Positions 1 through 11,634 of a stretch of DNA of 64,000 nucleotides are shown in pieces. The stretch comes from Lumbricus terrestris (Eukaryota; Annelida; Clitellata; Crassiclitellata; Lumbricidae), in the NCBI GenBank assembly GCA_949752735.1, contig OX457043.1, forward strand, positions 45,816,253 through 45,880,252. Direction: 5' to 3'. Position 1 is the stretch's first letter. Each line of letters opens with the position of its first letter. The translations under genes were made by a program, and so were the position numbers. The notes beneath the pieces were generated by a model. The model saw only the letters and a list, made by a program, of their open reading frames with translations. It had not been told where the DNA came from and searched no databases.

Positions 1-335
1 AGCAGATCAGAGGAGAGGAGAGCAGAAGAGAGCAGAGGAGAGCAGAGGAGAGCAGAGGAGAGGAGAGGAGAGGATAGGAGAGGAGAGGAGAGCAGAGCAG
101 AGGAGAGGCGAGGAGAGCAGAGGAGAGCAGAGGAGAGCAGAGCAGACCAGAGCAGACCAGAGCAGAGCAGAGCAGAGCAGAGCAGATTAGAGGAGAGGAG
201 AGCAGAAGAGAGCAGAGGAGAGCAGAGGAGAGGAGAGCAGAGCAGAGCAGAGGAGAGGAGAGGAGAGGAGAGGAGAGGAGAGGAGAGGAGAGGAGAGGAG
301 AGGAGAGAGAGAGGAGAGGAAAGGAGAGGAGAGGA
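1..335. repeat. GGAGA/GAGCA purine-rich minisatellite
   Basis: Imperfect 5-10 bp purine-rich units (GAGCA, GGAGA) fill the start of the window and end in a purer GGAGA run. No gene is visible. ORFs through it are repeat artefacts. Confidence 0.9.
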
Positions 336-423
336 GAATAGAGGATGCTTATAGAAGAAGAATGACGAATGGGGGAGAAAAACAGTGAGCAGAAGAGGGA
401 GAGGAAAATAGAAGGGACAGACA

Positions 424-585
424 AGGAGGGAGAAGGAGAAGGAGAAGGAGAAGGAGAAGGAGAAGGAGAAGGAGAAGGAGAAGGAGAAGGAGAAGGAGAA
501 GGAGAAGGAGAAGGAGAAGGAGAAGGAGAAGGAGAAGGAGAAGGAGAAGGAGGAGAAGGAGAAGCAGAAGGAGAAGGAAAAGAAT
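424..585. repeat. (GGAGAA)n microsatellite
   Basis: About 25 near-perfect hexamer units. They read as poly(Glu-Gly) on the plus strand and poly-Leu on the minus strand. Both readings are products of the repeat, not genes. Confidence 0.95.
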
Positions 586-933
586 AAGCAAAAGGAGGAG
601 AAGATGGGATGTAGGGTGAGGAGGAGGGAGAGAGGGAGAATGAAATGGAGAAGAAGGAGGGGAGAAGAAGAAGATAGGAGAATAGAGTAAAAGAAGAGAC
701 TAAGGCAGGAGGGTAAAAGAGGAGGAAATGGAAGCGCATGCAAAGGGAAGGGGAAGGTAAAGGGGCGGGGAGGTAAGGAAGGGTTTTGTTGGGTTAAATG
801 AAGAAGAAAAAGAGAGGACAGACCTATAATAAGCAGCCCGTCTCAGCTTTCATATACCGGAAATGCTTTTTCTCTGCTTGTGAGATTAACGCTAACTCCG
901 CCCCAGGTGTCTTCAATTAAGATCCACGAAAAA

Positions 934-1095
<162 letters not shown>

Positions 1096-1236
1096 CACAC
1101 AGACATGCACAGACAGGCATGGACAAACAGAAAAAACGGACAGATAGACAGACGTACGGTTGCAGAGACAGATAGAAGCAAGCATCCGTCCACCAGTCAA
1201 ATCTTTCTATCCCTCGCTCTTGATGCACATATACTT

Positions 1237-1900
1237 CTAGATGGAATGGATAGATGGATGGATGGAAGGGATAGATGGATAGAAGAATGGATGGATAGAT
1301 GGATGAATGGATGGATGGAAGGATGGATGGATGGATGGAAGGATGGATGGATTGATGGATAGAAGAATGGATGGATGGATGGATGGAAGGATGGATGGAT
1401 GGATGGATGGAAGGGTGGATGGATGGATGGATGGATGGATGGATGGATGGAAGGGTGGATGGATGGAAGGGTGGATGGAAGGGTGGATGGATGGAAGGGT
1501 GGATGGATGGAAGGGTGGATGGATGGATGGATGGATGGATGGATGGAAGGGTGGATGGATGGATTGATGGATAGAAGAATGGATGGATGGATGGATGGAT
1601 GGAAGGGTGGATGGATGGATGGATGGATGGATGGATGGATGGATGGAAGGGTGGATGGATGGAAGGGTGGATGGATGGATGGATGGATGGAAGGATGGAT
1701 GGATGGATGGGTAGATGGAATGGATAGAAGAATGAATGGATGTATGGAATGTATAGATTATAGAAGAATGGATTGATGGATGGATGGACGGACGGACGGA
1801 ATGGATAGAAGAATGAATGGATGGATGGAATGTATAGAAGAATGGATTGATGGATGGATGGATGGAATGTATAGAAGAATGGATTGATGGATGGGTGGAT
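1237..1900. repeat. (GGAT)n/(GGAA) tetranucleotide repeat
   Basis: A 0.65 kb tract of GGAT units with scattered GGAA and GGGT variants. A longer pattern (GATTGATGGATAGAAGAATG) recurs several times, which suggests block duplication within the microsatellite. The 254-aa minus-strand ORF of Ile-His-Pro-Ser is an artefact. Confidence 0.95.
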
Positions 1901-2107
1901 AGACGAGTGTATGCATACTGCATAGCGGGATGGCGGAATGGTGTGGGTGGGTGGGATAGATGGATGGGCTGATGTTGGATGGGTTGACGAAATGGGTGCA
2001 CGGCTTAATTATTACACTTATTTATGATAAGACGATTTGTAAAGCACAGGTCGCATAGATAAATGCAGCGTAGACGACATGTCTTTCTGTCAATTTGTCC
2101 GTCTTTT

Positions 2108-2124
2108 GTCTCTGTCTGTCTACT

Positions 2125-2174
<50 letters not shown>

Positions 2175-2425
2175 CGTTCATCCAACTTGTATGTCTTTAT
2201 TCTTTAATCGCCGTAATTTAAACGTTGTATATAGATTTGAATGAGATGACCCTGCAGACGGCAGGTCCTCCCGCATGCATGATGCGCACAGAAGTGGTCG
2301 ATTTTGGATTTTGAAACGATGCATAACATCAGCTGCACACCATGATCTGCCTCTTTCTCTATGTCTCTCCCTGCCTCCCTCTGTATGTCTGTCTCCATCC
2401 ATCTATCTATCTATCTATCTATTTA
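2108..2425. repeat. (TGTC)n and (TCTA)n tracts
   Basis: A TGTC run (about 2130-2175) and a short TCTA run (about 2395-2425) flank 220 bp of non-repetitive sequence in which no gene is recognised. Confidence 0.85.
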
Positions 2426-2892
2426 TATGTCTGTGAAATTTACATTTGCGTCCCATCAAGATAGCTATTTACAGTCGCTCTATAAATGTCTTTAGACGAT
2501 CTTCTTGTCCGTCTGTCTCTCCACCTTTTGCCTCTGTGTGGTTCTATGTTCTGTCTATCTGTCTGTCTATCTGAGTCTGTCTGAGTTTTGTTTTTCTTTT
2601 TCTGTAGCGCTGAGTTGATGCAAAATCGTATACATGCTGTGCTTTTCCGAATGTTTTATCTACATTTATATATAGGCTAATCAGCATCTAATCATCATAA
2701 TGATGACATGCCAGTCTACTACTATTCGCTTTCCTTAATCGCTTAATTATAATCACGAGCGCGATAAGGAAAACAATAATGACGGACGTATAGGCGTATA
2801 TACAGACGGACGATGACCTGCAGACCATAGAGCAAAAGATGTATGTCCATATTTCCATAAATCACTGAACACACGTCCAAGTGACAGTCGGA

Positions 2893-3260
2893 GACCAACG
2901 AACCAATGAACTAAAGAACCAATGAACCAACGAACCAATGAAACAACGAACCAACGAACCAACGAACCTACGAGCCAACGAAACAAACGAACAAACGAAC
3001 CAACGAAGCAATGAACCAATGAGCAAATGAACAAATGAACCAATGAACCAAAGTAACCAACGAACCAATGAACCAATGAAAAAGCCAAACCAACTAACCA
3101 ACGAACCAGCGAACCGACGAAGAACGAACCAATGAACAAATGAACCAATAAACCAATGAACCAACGAACCAATGAACCAACGAACCAACGAACCAACGAA
3201 CCAACGAACCAATTAACCAACGAACCAATGACCCAACGAACAAACGAACGATTGAACCAA
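2893..3260. repeat. AACCAACG/AACCAATG octamer repeat
   Basis: About 45 imperfect 8-bp units of the form GAACCAAY. The minus-strand Trp/Phe/Val/Gly-rich ORFs of 116-155 aa come from this repeat. Confidence 0.92.
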
Positions 3261-3404
3261 TTACTTTTCTGTCATTGAACTCGCTGCAGGAAAAACTAAG
3301 AAAAATTTATCACTCAGTTAGTTACTGCTTCCTTTCTATATCAAAACAAAAACCGAACCGCAGCTTACAGCATTGAAAACGAGAGAATTGATCGCTCGCT
3401 ACCT

Positions 3405-3606
3405 TGGTTTTTTCCATCAAGTCTTTGATGTTTGGAATAGTGGAGGAAAACAACAAAAGAGGAAGGCCACATCGAGAGTGGACGGATGACAAGATGGATT
3501 GGTGTGGAAAAGACCTGCAGAGGCTGGGGTATGCGGCTCAGGGCAGACGATTCGAGGGGAGAGACATTGTGAAGAAGGCGTCGGACACCGTATTCGGGCA
3601 TTGATT
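3405..3606 (+). mobile_element. LINE C-terminal fragment (reverse-transcriptase protein tail)
   Basis: The plus strand reads a short peptide typical of the extreme C-terminus of non-LTR retrotransposon polymerases: an RGRPHREWTDD block, then WCGKDLQRLGYAAQ, then a terminal DIVKKASDT motif before the stop. This matches the region after the RT domain, where RGRP and a W(T/A)DD motif are common. No RT catalytic motif lies upstream, so it is a 5'-truncated copy. The LINE clade cannot be fixed from this tail. ORFs on the opposite strand are shadows. Confidence 0.65.
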
Positions 3607-4344
3607 GAGCCTACGGTTGTTGATGTTGATGATAGGCCTAATTGGGTTTTTCCATAAGAAATTACCTCAAATGCAACAACTACTAATACTTTTTTTTATT
3701 AATGTTGTCATCATCATCGTTCTTATAAAACTAATTTTTTTATTACAACAAATTCAAATATTTCTTTTCTGAGAAACCCACGAAGTCTTATTTTGGAATA
3801 GGATGTAGGGCTTTGTAGCCCTATCCGCCGCCTACTACCTTGGCCTTTGCGCATTTTTAAAGACACGCTGCGCTTATTCATGATTTGTTTTTTGCATCCG
3901 GAAAACACACACGCACGCGCACTACAAGGCGCTGCACGCACTCGCTATTCTATTCATACAGGTGACGCACGCACGCCCGGTTTTCTTTCTTCAATGGCAA
4001 TTCCGATGAATGTTTTGACCCGTACAGCGAATTTCGAGAGAAGAAGGAGAAGAAGAAAGAGAAGAGAAACAACGAGGTCAGAGTGTATTCGAAACCGTTA
4101 ACCGAGGAGGACTCTGTTTTGAATGGAGAGCGACTCACTGAAGCGTCGCTACTCGCTACACCTGGCATAGCGCTCATGCAGTAGCGCCGTGGTTCCCCCT
4201 CTCTTGGTGTCCTCCCTCCTCCCGTGGTGTCCTCCCTCCTCCCGTGGTGTCCTCCCTCCTCCCGTTTACGGTCCCCTCCCCTCGCTGCATGCGTCACCTA
4301 GCGGAGAGGAATTTCTCCGGTTGACGCATAATACATTATAAAGT

Positions 4345-4665
<321 letters not shown>

Positions 4666-4888
4666 CGTCGTCATCGTCGTCTCTATCTTCGTTATCATCA
4701 TCGTCCAAATCATAATTGCAGCAGATAATATAATAGTTATCGTCAGAATCGATAGCTATTTCGTCATCACAGTTTTTCACCAAGTCTATTTTTATGGTCG
4801 TGAAACACACAAGATAAGTTAGATAACGGATTTCTTCTCACGTCTGAGGCGCGCGTAATCTTTATGAATGAACGACCTGGCGAATCTA

Positions 4889-4892
4889 ATCG

Positions 4893-4941
<49 letters not shown>

Positions 4942-4943
4942 GG
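4889..4943. repeat. (TTGA)n microsatellite
   Basis: About 13 TTGA/TGAT units. Related short TTGA runs recur at about 8730-8752 and 25770-25840. Confidence 0.9.
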
Positions 4944-4989
4944 ATCGATTACAGACAATTGAAGTGACTCAAGTGGTTATCGATGTGTT

Positions 4990-5215
4990 TATTGAAAAAA
5001 AGCAAATGGTTCTGTGACGTTTGTTCTGGCATAACGTTAATTGATGTTGAGTTCCACGTGTGTTATTATTGTATGCGAACAGTTGTTAAGTTTGTAATAA
5101 TTATTTGTAGTCGGGGTTTTGTTGGCTTTTAAATGATTCATAATGACCATGACGTGCAGCTTCCCAACAGATCTGTAAGACCTTGCCTGTGTGTTTAAAT
5201 CCGTGTCTATTATAT
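4990..5215 (+). repeat. Interspersed repeat, copy 1 of a diverged pair
   Basis: This segment aligns with 7555-7770. Shared landmarks in the same order are GGTTCTGTG, a CTGGCAT block, GTTCCACG, TTTAAATGA, GTGCAGCTT and TGTTTAAATC. The second copy has substitutions throughout. No coding capacity or terminal repeat is visible, so it is an old, unclassified interspersed repeat. Confidence 0.5.
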
Positions 5216-5425
5216 CTGTCTCGGTCTGTCTCTGTCTGTCTTTGTCTATTTCTGTCTGTCTTTGTCTGTCTCTATCTGTCTCTGTCTGTCCCTGTATGTC
5301 TTTGTCTGTTTCTGTCTGTTTCTGTCTGTCTTTGTCTGTCTCTGTCTGTTTCTGCCTGTCTCTGCCTGTCTCTGTCTGTCTCTGTCTGTTTCTGTCTGTC
5401 TCTGTCTGTCTCTGTCGCTATCTCT
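5215..5425. repeat. (TGTCTC/TGTCTT)n microsatellite
   Basis: Hexameric repeat based on TGTCTS with frequent single-base variants. The Cys/Leu/Ser-rich and Arg/Gln/Thr-rich ORFs through it are repeat artefacts. Confidence 0.93.
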
Positions 5426-5919
5426 CCACGCTCCCCACCCACTATCCAACGGTCGGTGATAATAGCCGACACTAGTTTATATCGCGGTCCTTTTCAAAGC
5501 GATCTAATCTTTATGGACTGTCCCTCTCAACCTACTTGCAACGAAGAGAGGTCTAATGATAGGCATTATGCTCGTAGGCCTAAACTTTAGGCATCCGACC
5601 AAGGCCCGCTACAGAGAAAGTGCCAATGCCTGTTGTATACGTCTATTCATGCAATGAGGCAGCTTGGACGACGTCATTGAAGCCAATTATTTGGGAATTT
5701 TCGTGCATCTATTTTCATATACAGGATAGCGAAGTAAAGATCAAGGAGGTCACATATACATCAGAATCAGCCTACGCATTTTAAAACAGGAATGCCTATT
5801 ATTACTATACGGCATAATTAATCACCTACGTTTGTGTGCCAATTGTTGCCCCGCCCTGTGCCATCGTATCGTTAATTTTTTTGTGCTGGATTATATCTGT
5901 GTCATCTATACACTCATCT
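5426..5919. other. Unassigned stretch
   Basis: Roughly 500 bp of apparently unique sequence. I see no ORF with coding character, terminal repeat or RNA-like structure. Confidence 0.5.
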
Positions 5920-6115
5920 ATATTATCAAGTTGTCTAAGACTTCTGAATATCTAGCGTCATCTAGGGTATTATCAAGTCATCTAAGCCATCTGAATATCT
6001 CGCGACATAAAAGATATTATCAAGTCAGTTGAGACACCTGAATATCTCGCCGCTCGCGTCATCTAAGATATTATTAAGTCATCCAAGACATCTGAATATC
6101 TCGCGTCATCTAATT
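5920..6115. repeat. Minisatellite of about 50 bp units
   Basis: About four imperfect tandem units built from TTATCAAGTCATCTAAG, CATCTGAATATCTCGCG and CATCTAAGATATT blocks. Unit length varies through internal gains and losses. Confidence 0.75.
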
Positions 6116-6524
6116 GAACCTAACTGTCATCTCATCATCTGGCCTCTCATCCACACAAGCTGGCAGCATCTCTAGTACCTGTACCGTATCTAAGCTGTTG
6201 AGCATCACCTGCTCTAAGTTCACATAAAGTCGTTTTTTAAGTGGGCGCCCATTACTGTGAATACATGTAGTTGGGTTTCACGTAAAAAATTGGGCACCGT
6301 CTTCGTCTATGCCCAAGTTGGCCCAGATGTTCAGATGTCAATTTCAGGAGAGGCAAGTACCGTATATATCTTGCACTTATTAGTGCGGCCAAATAATCAG
6401 CAAAAAAAAGTGCATATACAATACAACTGAGAATACAATCATTTGGTCACTCACTCGCTTACTTACTTACCTACGTACTTACTTACATTTTAAGCGTCTA
6501 TCACGAACACGTGCAGTAAAACTG

Positions 6525-6815
6525 TTTACTAGTATAAAAATGCTAATATAAAAAATGTAAACTATAGGTTAAAAATATTAATGTAAAAATGTAAACTAGG
6601 TTAAAAATGCTAATATAAAAATGTAAACTATGTTAAAAATGTTAATATAAAAAATGTTAACTAGTATAAAAATGTTAATATGAAATTCGTTAATTTGTAT
6701 AAAAATGTTAATATGAAAAATGTTAACTAGTATAAAAATATTATTATAAATTTTGTAATTAACATAAAAATTACAATATAAAAATTGTTAACTAGTATAA
6801 AAATGTTAATAACAT
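6525..6815. repeat. AT-rich minisatellite
   Basis: Many variants of AAAAATGTTAATAT and GTTAACTAGTAT are arranged in tandem at roughly 20-45 bp. The GTTAAC and ACTAGT palindromes recur. No gene is present. The flanks 6116-6524 and 6816-7121 hold nothing recognisable. Confidence 0.75.
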
Positions 6816-7121
6816 TTTTTAGACCTGTAAATATTAACCTTCGTCTGCTGTTAATTCTTATTCAGTTGTTTTTCTGTTTCATTCTGATAATTTTATAATT
6901 TCCATTTTCTTTTCATACATGTTTAGTAACGTTCACCTACATATATGCTTAATCCTCCCATATAATCATCATATTCGACTCTGTAACTAAACCTGCTAAA
7001 GTAGCCTACACTCACCCATCATCTTTGCTCTAATCAACCACTTATAATCTATAGCTATAGGACCCTCTACATATAGCGAGATTTCCCTTCACTGGACCCA
7101 TTATTTCCCTCGCATACACCA

Positions 7122-7261
7122 CAGTAGCGGCGCTAGGGTGGGGGCTAGGGGGGCTAAGCCCCCCTAAAAAGGGCCATCCATTTTTTCCCATGTACAAATA
7201 ATTTATTTGACGATTTACCCCCTTTAGCCCCCCAAAAATGAAATCCTGGCGCCGCCATCTG
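7122..7261. mobile_element. hAT-like MITE
   Basis: A 140-bp element with inverted ends: CAGTAGCGGCGCTAGG on the left and the reverse complement of CAGATGGCGGCGCCAGG on the right. C/G-rich blocks (GGGGGCTAAGCCCCCC) lie inside. CAG-type ends and size fit non-autonomous hAT elements. I could not find a convincing 8-bp target duplication, so the class is tentative. Confidence 0.5.
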
Positions 7262-7554
7262 CACATCTAATCACGCAATCAACTATTACCTTTATCCTAT
7301 TGTACAATGCATAACGTGTGATTGCTGGGAGCAATACATTTGATTTGATTTGGTATGTTTTGATTTGATAAGATCACGAATTATTACAGAAGGGACAGCA
7401 GCATAAAAGGAATTGGAGCGGCGAATGCATGGTGTTAAATTGGTGTAATATACTGTAATTGTTGACGTAGGTGGTGAAAGCATGAGCGGCAGATCCTGTA
7501 AACGTCATCGTTGCACCAAGAGGATAATTAATCGATGGGATTTTTTCAAGGATG

Positions 7555-7770
7555 ATAATGGTTCTGTGGCGTCTGGTCTGGCATCATTTCAATTGTCTTG
7601 TGGTTCCACGCGTGTTCTATGTCTGCGTCCAATTGCTAAGTCTGCCATTAAATTTTGTCATCGAGGTTTGAATAGGCGTTTAAATGACTCATAACAACCA
7701 CGATGTGCAGCTTAAATCCCAATAGAGCTGCATATTATATCTTTGACTGTCTGTTTAAATCTGCGTAGGC
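7555..7770 (+). repeat. Interspersed repeat, copy 2 of a diverged pair
   Basis: Diverged second copy of the repeat at 4990-5215, in the same orientation with the same ordered landmarks. Unclassified. Confidence 0.5.
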
Positions 7771-7949
7771 GTAGGCCTATATATATATAATTACATATAT
7801 AATACATATAATGTCATATATAATACATATATATATATATGTACTGAAGGCGTCTTCAGTAACTTATTCCCGAAAGATGGATGGGCCATCGCGACGCTTT
7901 TTTATGCAGCACTGTGGAAGTTCGAGCCATATAATATTATAGGGGATAG

Positions 7950-7984
7950 CCAGAGCCTTCTATTACTTTAATAGAAGGCTCTGG
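7950..7984. repeat. Perfect 16-bp hairpin
   Basis: CCAGAGCCTTCTATTA is followed by a 3-nt loop (CTT) and its exact reverse complement. GGATA also occurs on both outer sides, but as a direct repeat. No terminator or MITE context could be shown. Confidence 0.75.
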
Positions 7985-8619
7985 GGATAACCAGACCACC
8001 ATGCGCAGCAGAGCGAAGGTCATTTAGAGGTCGAGTAGCCCACCACCGATAACGTTTGATCCGCCAAGTGAAGGTAGAGGCCTAGGCCTATACGGGGCAA
8101 AAGAGACAAGAAGGAGAGTAGGCCTACTCCATTGCCTATATGCCCACGCAGAAAAAAGCTGAATAGCTCTGTCTATACGCACACACACTCACAAGCAAAC
8201 ATACACACGCACATGTATATGTATAATTGTATATACATATATACATTATCTATTATACTTTCTATTTATATAAATATATGTGCAGAGTATATATGCGCGA
8301 TGAAAGAGACCTATATGATGACACTCTTTAGACGCATGACCGCATGCGTGACAGTTCGGTTCGGTTGATATAATATCTCGATGCCTTTCATCGCCAATTG
8401 AAATGATAATTTTACGTGCCCAGGGCTTCAGGAACATACTTGTATTATACTGCATAGCTATATAGCTATAGGTTAAGTGTGTGTCACAGGGAACGGGGAT
8501 TACCTGATCTGCCCACGCAGACAATCATAGAGTGTTGAAACAGTTGAATAGCTCTGTATTATACGCACACACTCACATGCACACAAACCCACACATACAC
8601 ACACATACTCACATGTGTA

Positions 8620-8622
<3 letters not shown>

Positions 8623-8681
<59 letters not shown>
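8623..8681. repeat. (AT)n microsatellite
   Basis: A pure AT dinucleotide run directly precedes a fragment of the SINE-A 3' tail (8682-8722, CGCCTCCGAGTAG...CTTGAAGGGGAGCTATATAAA). The AT run may have grown next to this retroposon fragment. Confidence 0.9.
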
Positions 8682-8683
<2 letters not shown>

Positions 8684-8774
8684 TTGAGCGCCTCCGAGTA
8701 GGTACCTTGAAGGGGAGCTATATAAATCACGATTGATTGATTGATTGATTGATGTTTGTATGTTTGTATGTTCA

Positions 8775-8992
8775 CTTGTAATAGCGCCTCTTCCAGAATT
8801 CTACTCAGAAGCGCTCCAGACTACAACGCGGACACTGAATCTTAGTTTCGCGCCGAAGCGCTGAGCAATTGCGAGTGAAAGACTTTTGCCCAAGGTCCCT
8901 ACACGGCGGCTTGAGGTGGATTCGAACCTGCAACCCTCCGGCTGCAAGGCAACGAACATATCCACTACACCACCGACCACCGCACCCAACTC
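8775..8992 (-). mobile_element. SINE family A (tRNA-derived)
   Basis: On the minus strand this reads as a tRNA-like head (GTGGTGTAGTGG A-box region, GCAGGTTCGAATCCACC B box), a body (TTGCTCAGCGCTTCGGCG) and a tail (GAGCGCTTCTGAGTAG). The same unit occurs at 20640, 23985, 28157, 34325 and 60655. Such elements are transcribed by RNA polymerase III from the internal boxes. The tail matches the LINE at 46802-47155, the likely source of its retrotransposition machinery. Confidence 0.8.
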
Positions 8993-9084
8993 TGTGTGTG
9001 CGTATGCGTGAGTGTGTATATATGTATCTGTGTGTATCTGCATATTATATATATATATATAATACTTATATGCCATTGTATAAG

Positions 9085-9222
9085 GAGCAGAGACCTGGAC
9101 GATGAGAAAGGAGGATGTCAAACGAATAGAAGCGTTCCTGATGTGGATATGGAGAAGGATGGAAAGGGTCAGCTGGACAGAACATAAATCAAACGAAGAA
9201 GTATTGAAGAAGGTGGAAAAGT
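9085..9222 (+). mobile_element. LINE fragment, left half (split by the 7.6 kb transposon)
   Basis: The plus strand reads GAETWTMRKEDVKRIEAF, then MWIWRRMERVSWTEH, then NEEVLKKVEK. This is a standard C-terminal stretch of LINE polymerases (ETW..R...RIEAFEMW.WRR). Translation resumes in frame at 16789, so the two halves were one LINE before the transposon inserted. Confidence 0.75.
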
Positions 9223-9224
9223 AG

Positions 9225-9482
9225 GGAAGCCCATGGGTGACATGCGATTGTTTTTATTTATCTAGTGCGCACTAGATAGTTTCTAGTGCGCACTAGATAG
9301 TTTCTAGTGCGCACTAGATAGTTTCTAGTGCGCACTAGATGATTATCTAGTGCGCACTAGATAATTATCTAGTGCGCACTAGATAATTATCTAGTGCGCA
9401 CTAGATAGTTTCTAGTGCGCACTAGATAATTATCTAGTGCGCACTAGATAACTATCTAGTGCGCACTAGATAAAATCTATGC
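9225..9482. repeat. Left terminal inverted repeat with 10 palindromes
   Basis: Copies of CTAGTGCGCACTAG start at 9262, 9283, 9304, 9325, 9347, 9369, 9391, 9412, 9434 and 9456, giving spacings of 21 or 22 bp. Units are separated by ATAGTTT, ATGATTAT or ATAATTAT linkers. The outer 35 bp and inner AAAATCTATGC match the reverse complement of 16578-16788. Confidence 0.93.
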
Positions 9483-9765
9483 TGTAGTTCTATTTATAGC
9501 TGCTAGCGGCAGGGTTTGCTTGCGAAATAATGTAAACAAACAGACCGTTGCCCGTAAATCGTCAGTTTTTCCTGTGAACTGCAAGGGCTGAACTTGAAAT
9601 AAATTGACAATTGAAATACAGCTACAATTACCTGCAATGGAATGTAAACCGTTTAGATAGAGGCCCTACATTTGAGCCGATTTTTAGATTCGAATGCCAG
9701 ATCAACAGAATTTAGACCCGACGTGAAGTAATTGATGCGAAATTGACTTAGGCCTATTAGTCTCG

Positions 9766-9990
9766 GCTTTAACTTGCCGAATGGTTAACACGCTGGCCAA
9801 GAGTGCGAGAGTTAGTGAGTTCGAGCCCCCGTTGGGCGGATTTGCTTTGTAGGCTGCTATTAGCGCCGTGTAATTACAAAGCTGTCTGTTCAGTTAGTAG
9901 TTAAGTTTAATTAACATTACTGCATAACCTGTAAATGTAAAGCGCAGTGCGTCTTGCAGGCGGTCAATTAAAGAAAAGATTATTATTATT
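9766..9990 (+). mobile_element. SINE family B (tRNA-derived), nested in transposon
   Basis: tRNA-like head (AATGGTTAACACGCTGG, GTGAGTTCGAGCCCCC), body with TTTGTAGGCTGCTATTAGCG, and tail with TAAAGCGCAGTGCGTCTTGC, ending in an AGATTATT run. Other copies are at 46228 (+) and 32930 (-). A related body is at 28437 (-). Confidence 0.8.
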
Positions 9991-10039
9991 ATTATTATCC
10001 TCGTCTTTCTCTCGTCTAAAAACTTGCCTTTTTTCTAGG

Positions 10040-10112
10040 AGTTAAACGCACTGGGAGCGCTTCTGAAAGGATCTTGCTGCGAAAAGCGCTTTATAAATGG
10101 TCAGATAAGATA
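10040..10112 (+). mobile_element. LINE/SINE 3' tail fragment
   Basis: ACTGGGAGCGCTTCTGAAAG...GCGCTTTATAAATGG followed by a GATAA run. This is the 3'-end module shared by the window's LINEs and SINE family A, here without a body. Confidence 0.55.
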
Positions 10113-10339
10113 AGATAAGACCATGCGACATATTAATCATTGGCATAGATATTGGATCGGAGAACGGATCATATACAGCACCTTTAGACAATATCTAGAT
10201 ACGACACTAATCATCTGGGCCCGTATGCACATGAGGGCATAACTCTTATAACTGGCTTAAATCTGGCCTATTCGGGAATACTGGGTTATTTCCGTATGCA
10301 TGGCTTGAGATTAGCGAATTAAACTAGGTATAATTTACC

Positions 10340-10700
10340 AGTGTTTAATCTAGACGTCTCTGGGGGGGAAGTTCCCCCCAGGATTGACATTTCCCCCCAG
10401 AAAAATTTGACGAAATGATATTGGTTTTTAGTTACTGTTTTCATCATTGTTTTACATGAAGTGTTATAATATATCGTGATATTATATATTATATGATTAT
10501 AATGACATTATTTACTACTATAATATATGATATTATCATGTTAAGATGACACCTTAAAATGCAGCCATTGCAATGTGCAAATTCAGAAAGTTTCTAATGG
10601 GTCACTGAAAAAGTACAGCTATTTTGTTAAGACGACACCTTAAAAAGCTGCCATTGCAATGTGGAAATTCAATAGCAATGACACTGAATGCAGGACTGTG
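10340..10700. repeat. G/C hairpin, AT-rich palindromes and an 86-bp-spaced duplicate
   Basis: CTGGGGGGGAA faces TTCCCCCCAG in a short hairpin near 10360. AT-rich self-complementary sequence follows to about 10530. The block GACACCTTAAAA..GC.GCCATTGCAATGTG occurs twice, near 10546 and 10632. These lie inside the transposon. No gene is seen here, nor in 9490-9760 or 10700-11500. Confidence 0.55.
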
Positions 10701-11518
10701 AAAGGATACCAATAATTACATTGCAATTTCATTCAGATGTATTACTACAAAGGCCAGTGCTTATTTGTTCAATCGCTGATAGCACTTAATATGCACTGCA
10801 TAGGCCTTACCATTTACTTATGACTGAGTGGAAGGTTTATGCACTTGTTTGCATTTGATGATTAAAATGAGTGAAACTTTATCATTTACTTTGGGAACAA
10901 TAAACACTTATTCAACTGTATATTCTACAGTATTTCTGCTTTTAATGCAGGCATGGTCTATTGACTGATATACCGACCATCACATTGAGAGACAGTGAAG
11001 CAGGTAAAGTGCACGAATCAGCACACTAACTACTGTAAATTCTGAAAGAGATGAAACCAAAATATTATGAAAAATGTGCACACAGGGTTCAAAGTTAGAA
11101 GTGGAGGAACATGGATGGCGTCCATAAATTTCCTTTTAAATTTCAACAGCCTGCTTATTAAGTGAGCACACCCTGGAAAGGTAAGTGGCATCGAGGGAAT
11201 TTGTACACTTCAAACACAGGATATACATCTATACTTAATATTTTCTTTGTTTCATGCCTGTCCTACTGTGCTAATGAGTACAGAACTTGCATCTTGCCAG
11301 TGTTGTAACTGTAAGAAACAGTATGCATGCCATTTACTATTATAAACAATTCCTATATGTCTGGCACTGATTTTCCATTTCTAATTCTTTAGTATTGAAA
11401 AAAAGGAATGATTGCGAGCGATTGTTATTCAGGAATGTCGCTGTTTGTACATATGTTCAGCATTGCTTACATAGTCGTATGAGTGAAATGTTAAACTGAA
11501 TGTTGTGACAATCTTTGC

Positions 11519-11634
11519 AGATGTACCTATATCCGATTTGGCCTCGGTCTGCTCTGTAGCCACACCACAACGTTCGGATGGAAGCTTTTGGGTTTCAGCT
11601 GGAACGCCTTCTGTCTTCTTCAGGTCCACGACCT
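11519..11634. other. Candidate small exon inside the transposon, strand uncertain
   Basis: Both strands are open and bounded by possible splice sites. The plus strand has an acceptor ATCTTTGCAG and a weak donor TTCAG|GTCC, giving a 34-residue reading. The minus strand has an acceptor CTAAATAG and a donor ATAG|GTACAT, giving a charged reading with KKTEGVPAETQKLPSE. I cannot decide between them or name a domain. Confidence 0.25.

Noticed and set aside
1237..2001. 254-aa minus-strand ORF and overlapping plus-strand ORFs
   Set aside because: Pure translation of a GGAT microsatellite; no domain or start context.
9262..9470. CRISPR-like array of regularly spaced repeats (also 16591-16752)
   Set aside because: The spacing sequence is 7-8 bp of near-constant linker, not unique spacers. 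The repeats are perfect palindromes inside transposon ends, and the genome is animal.
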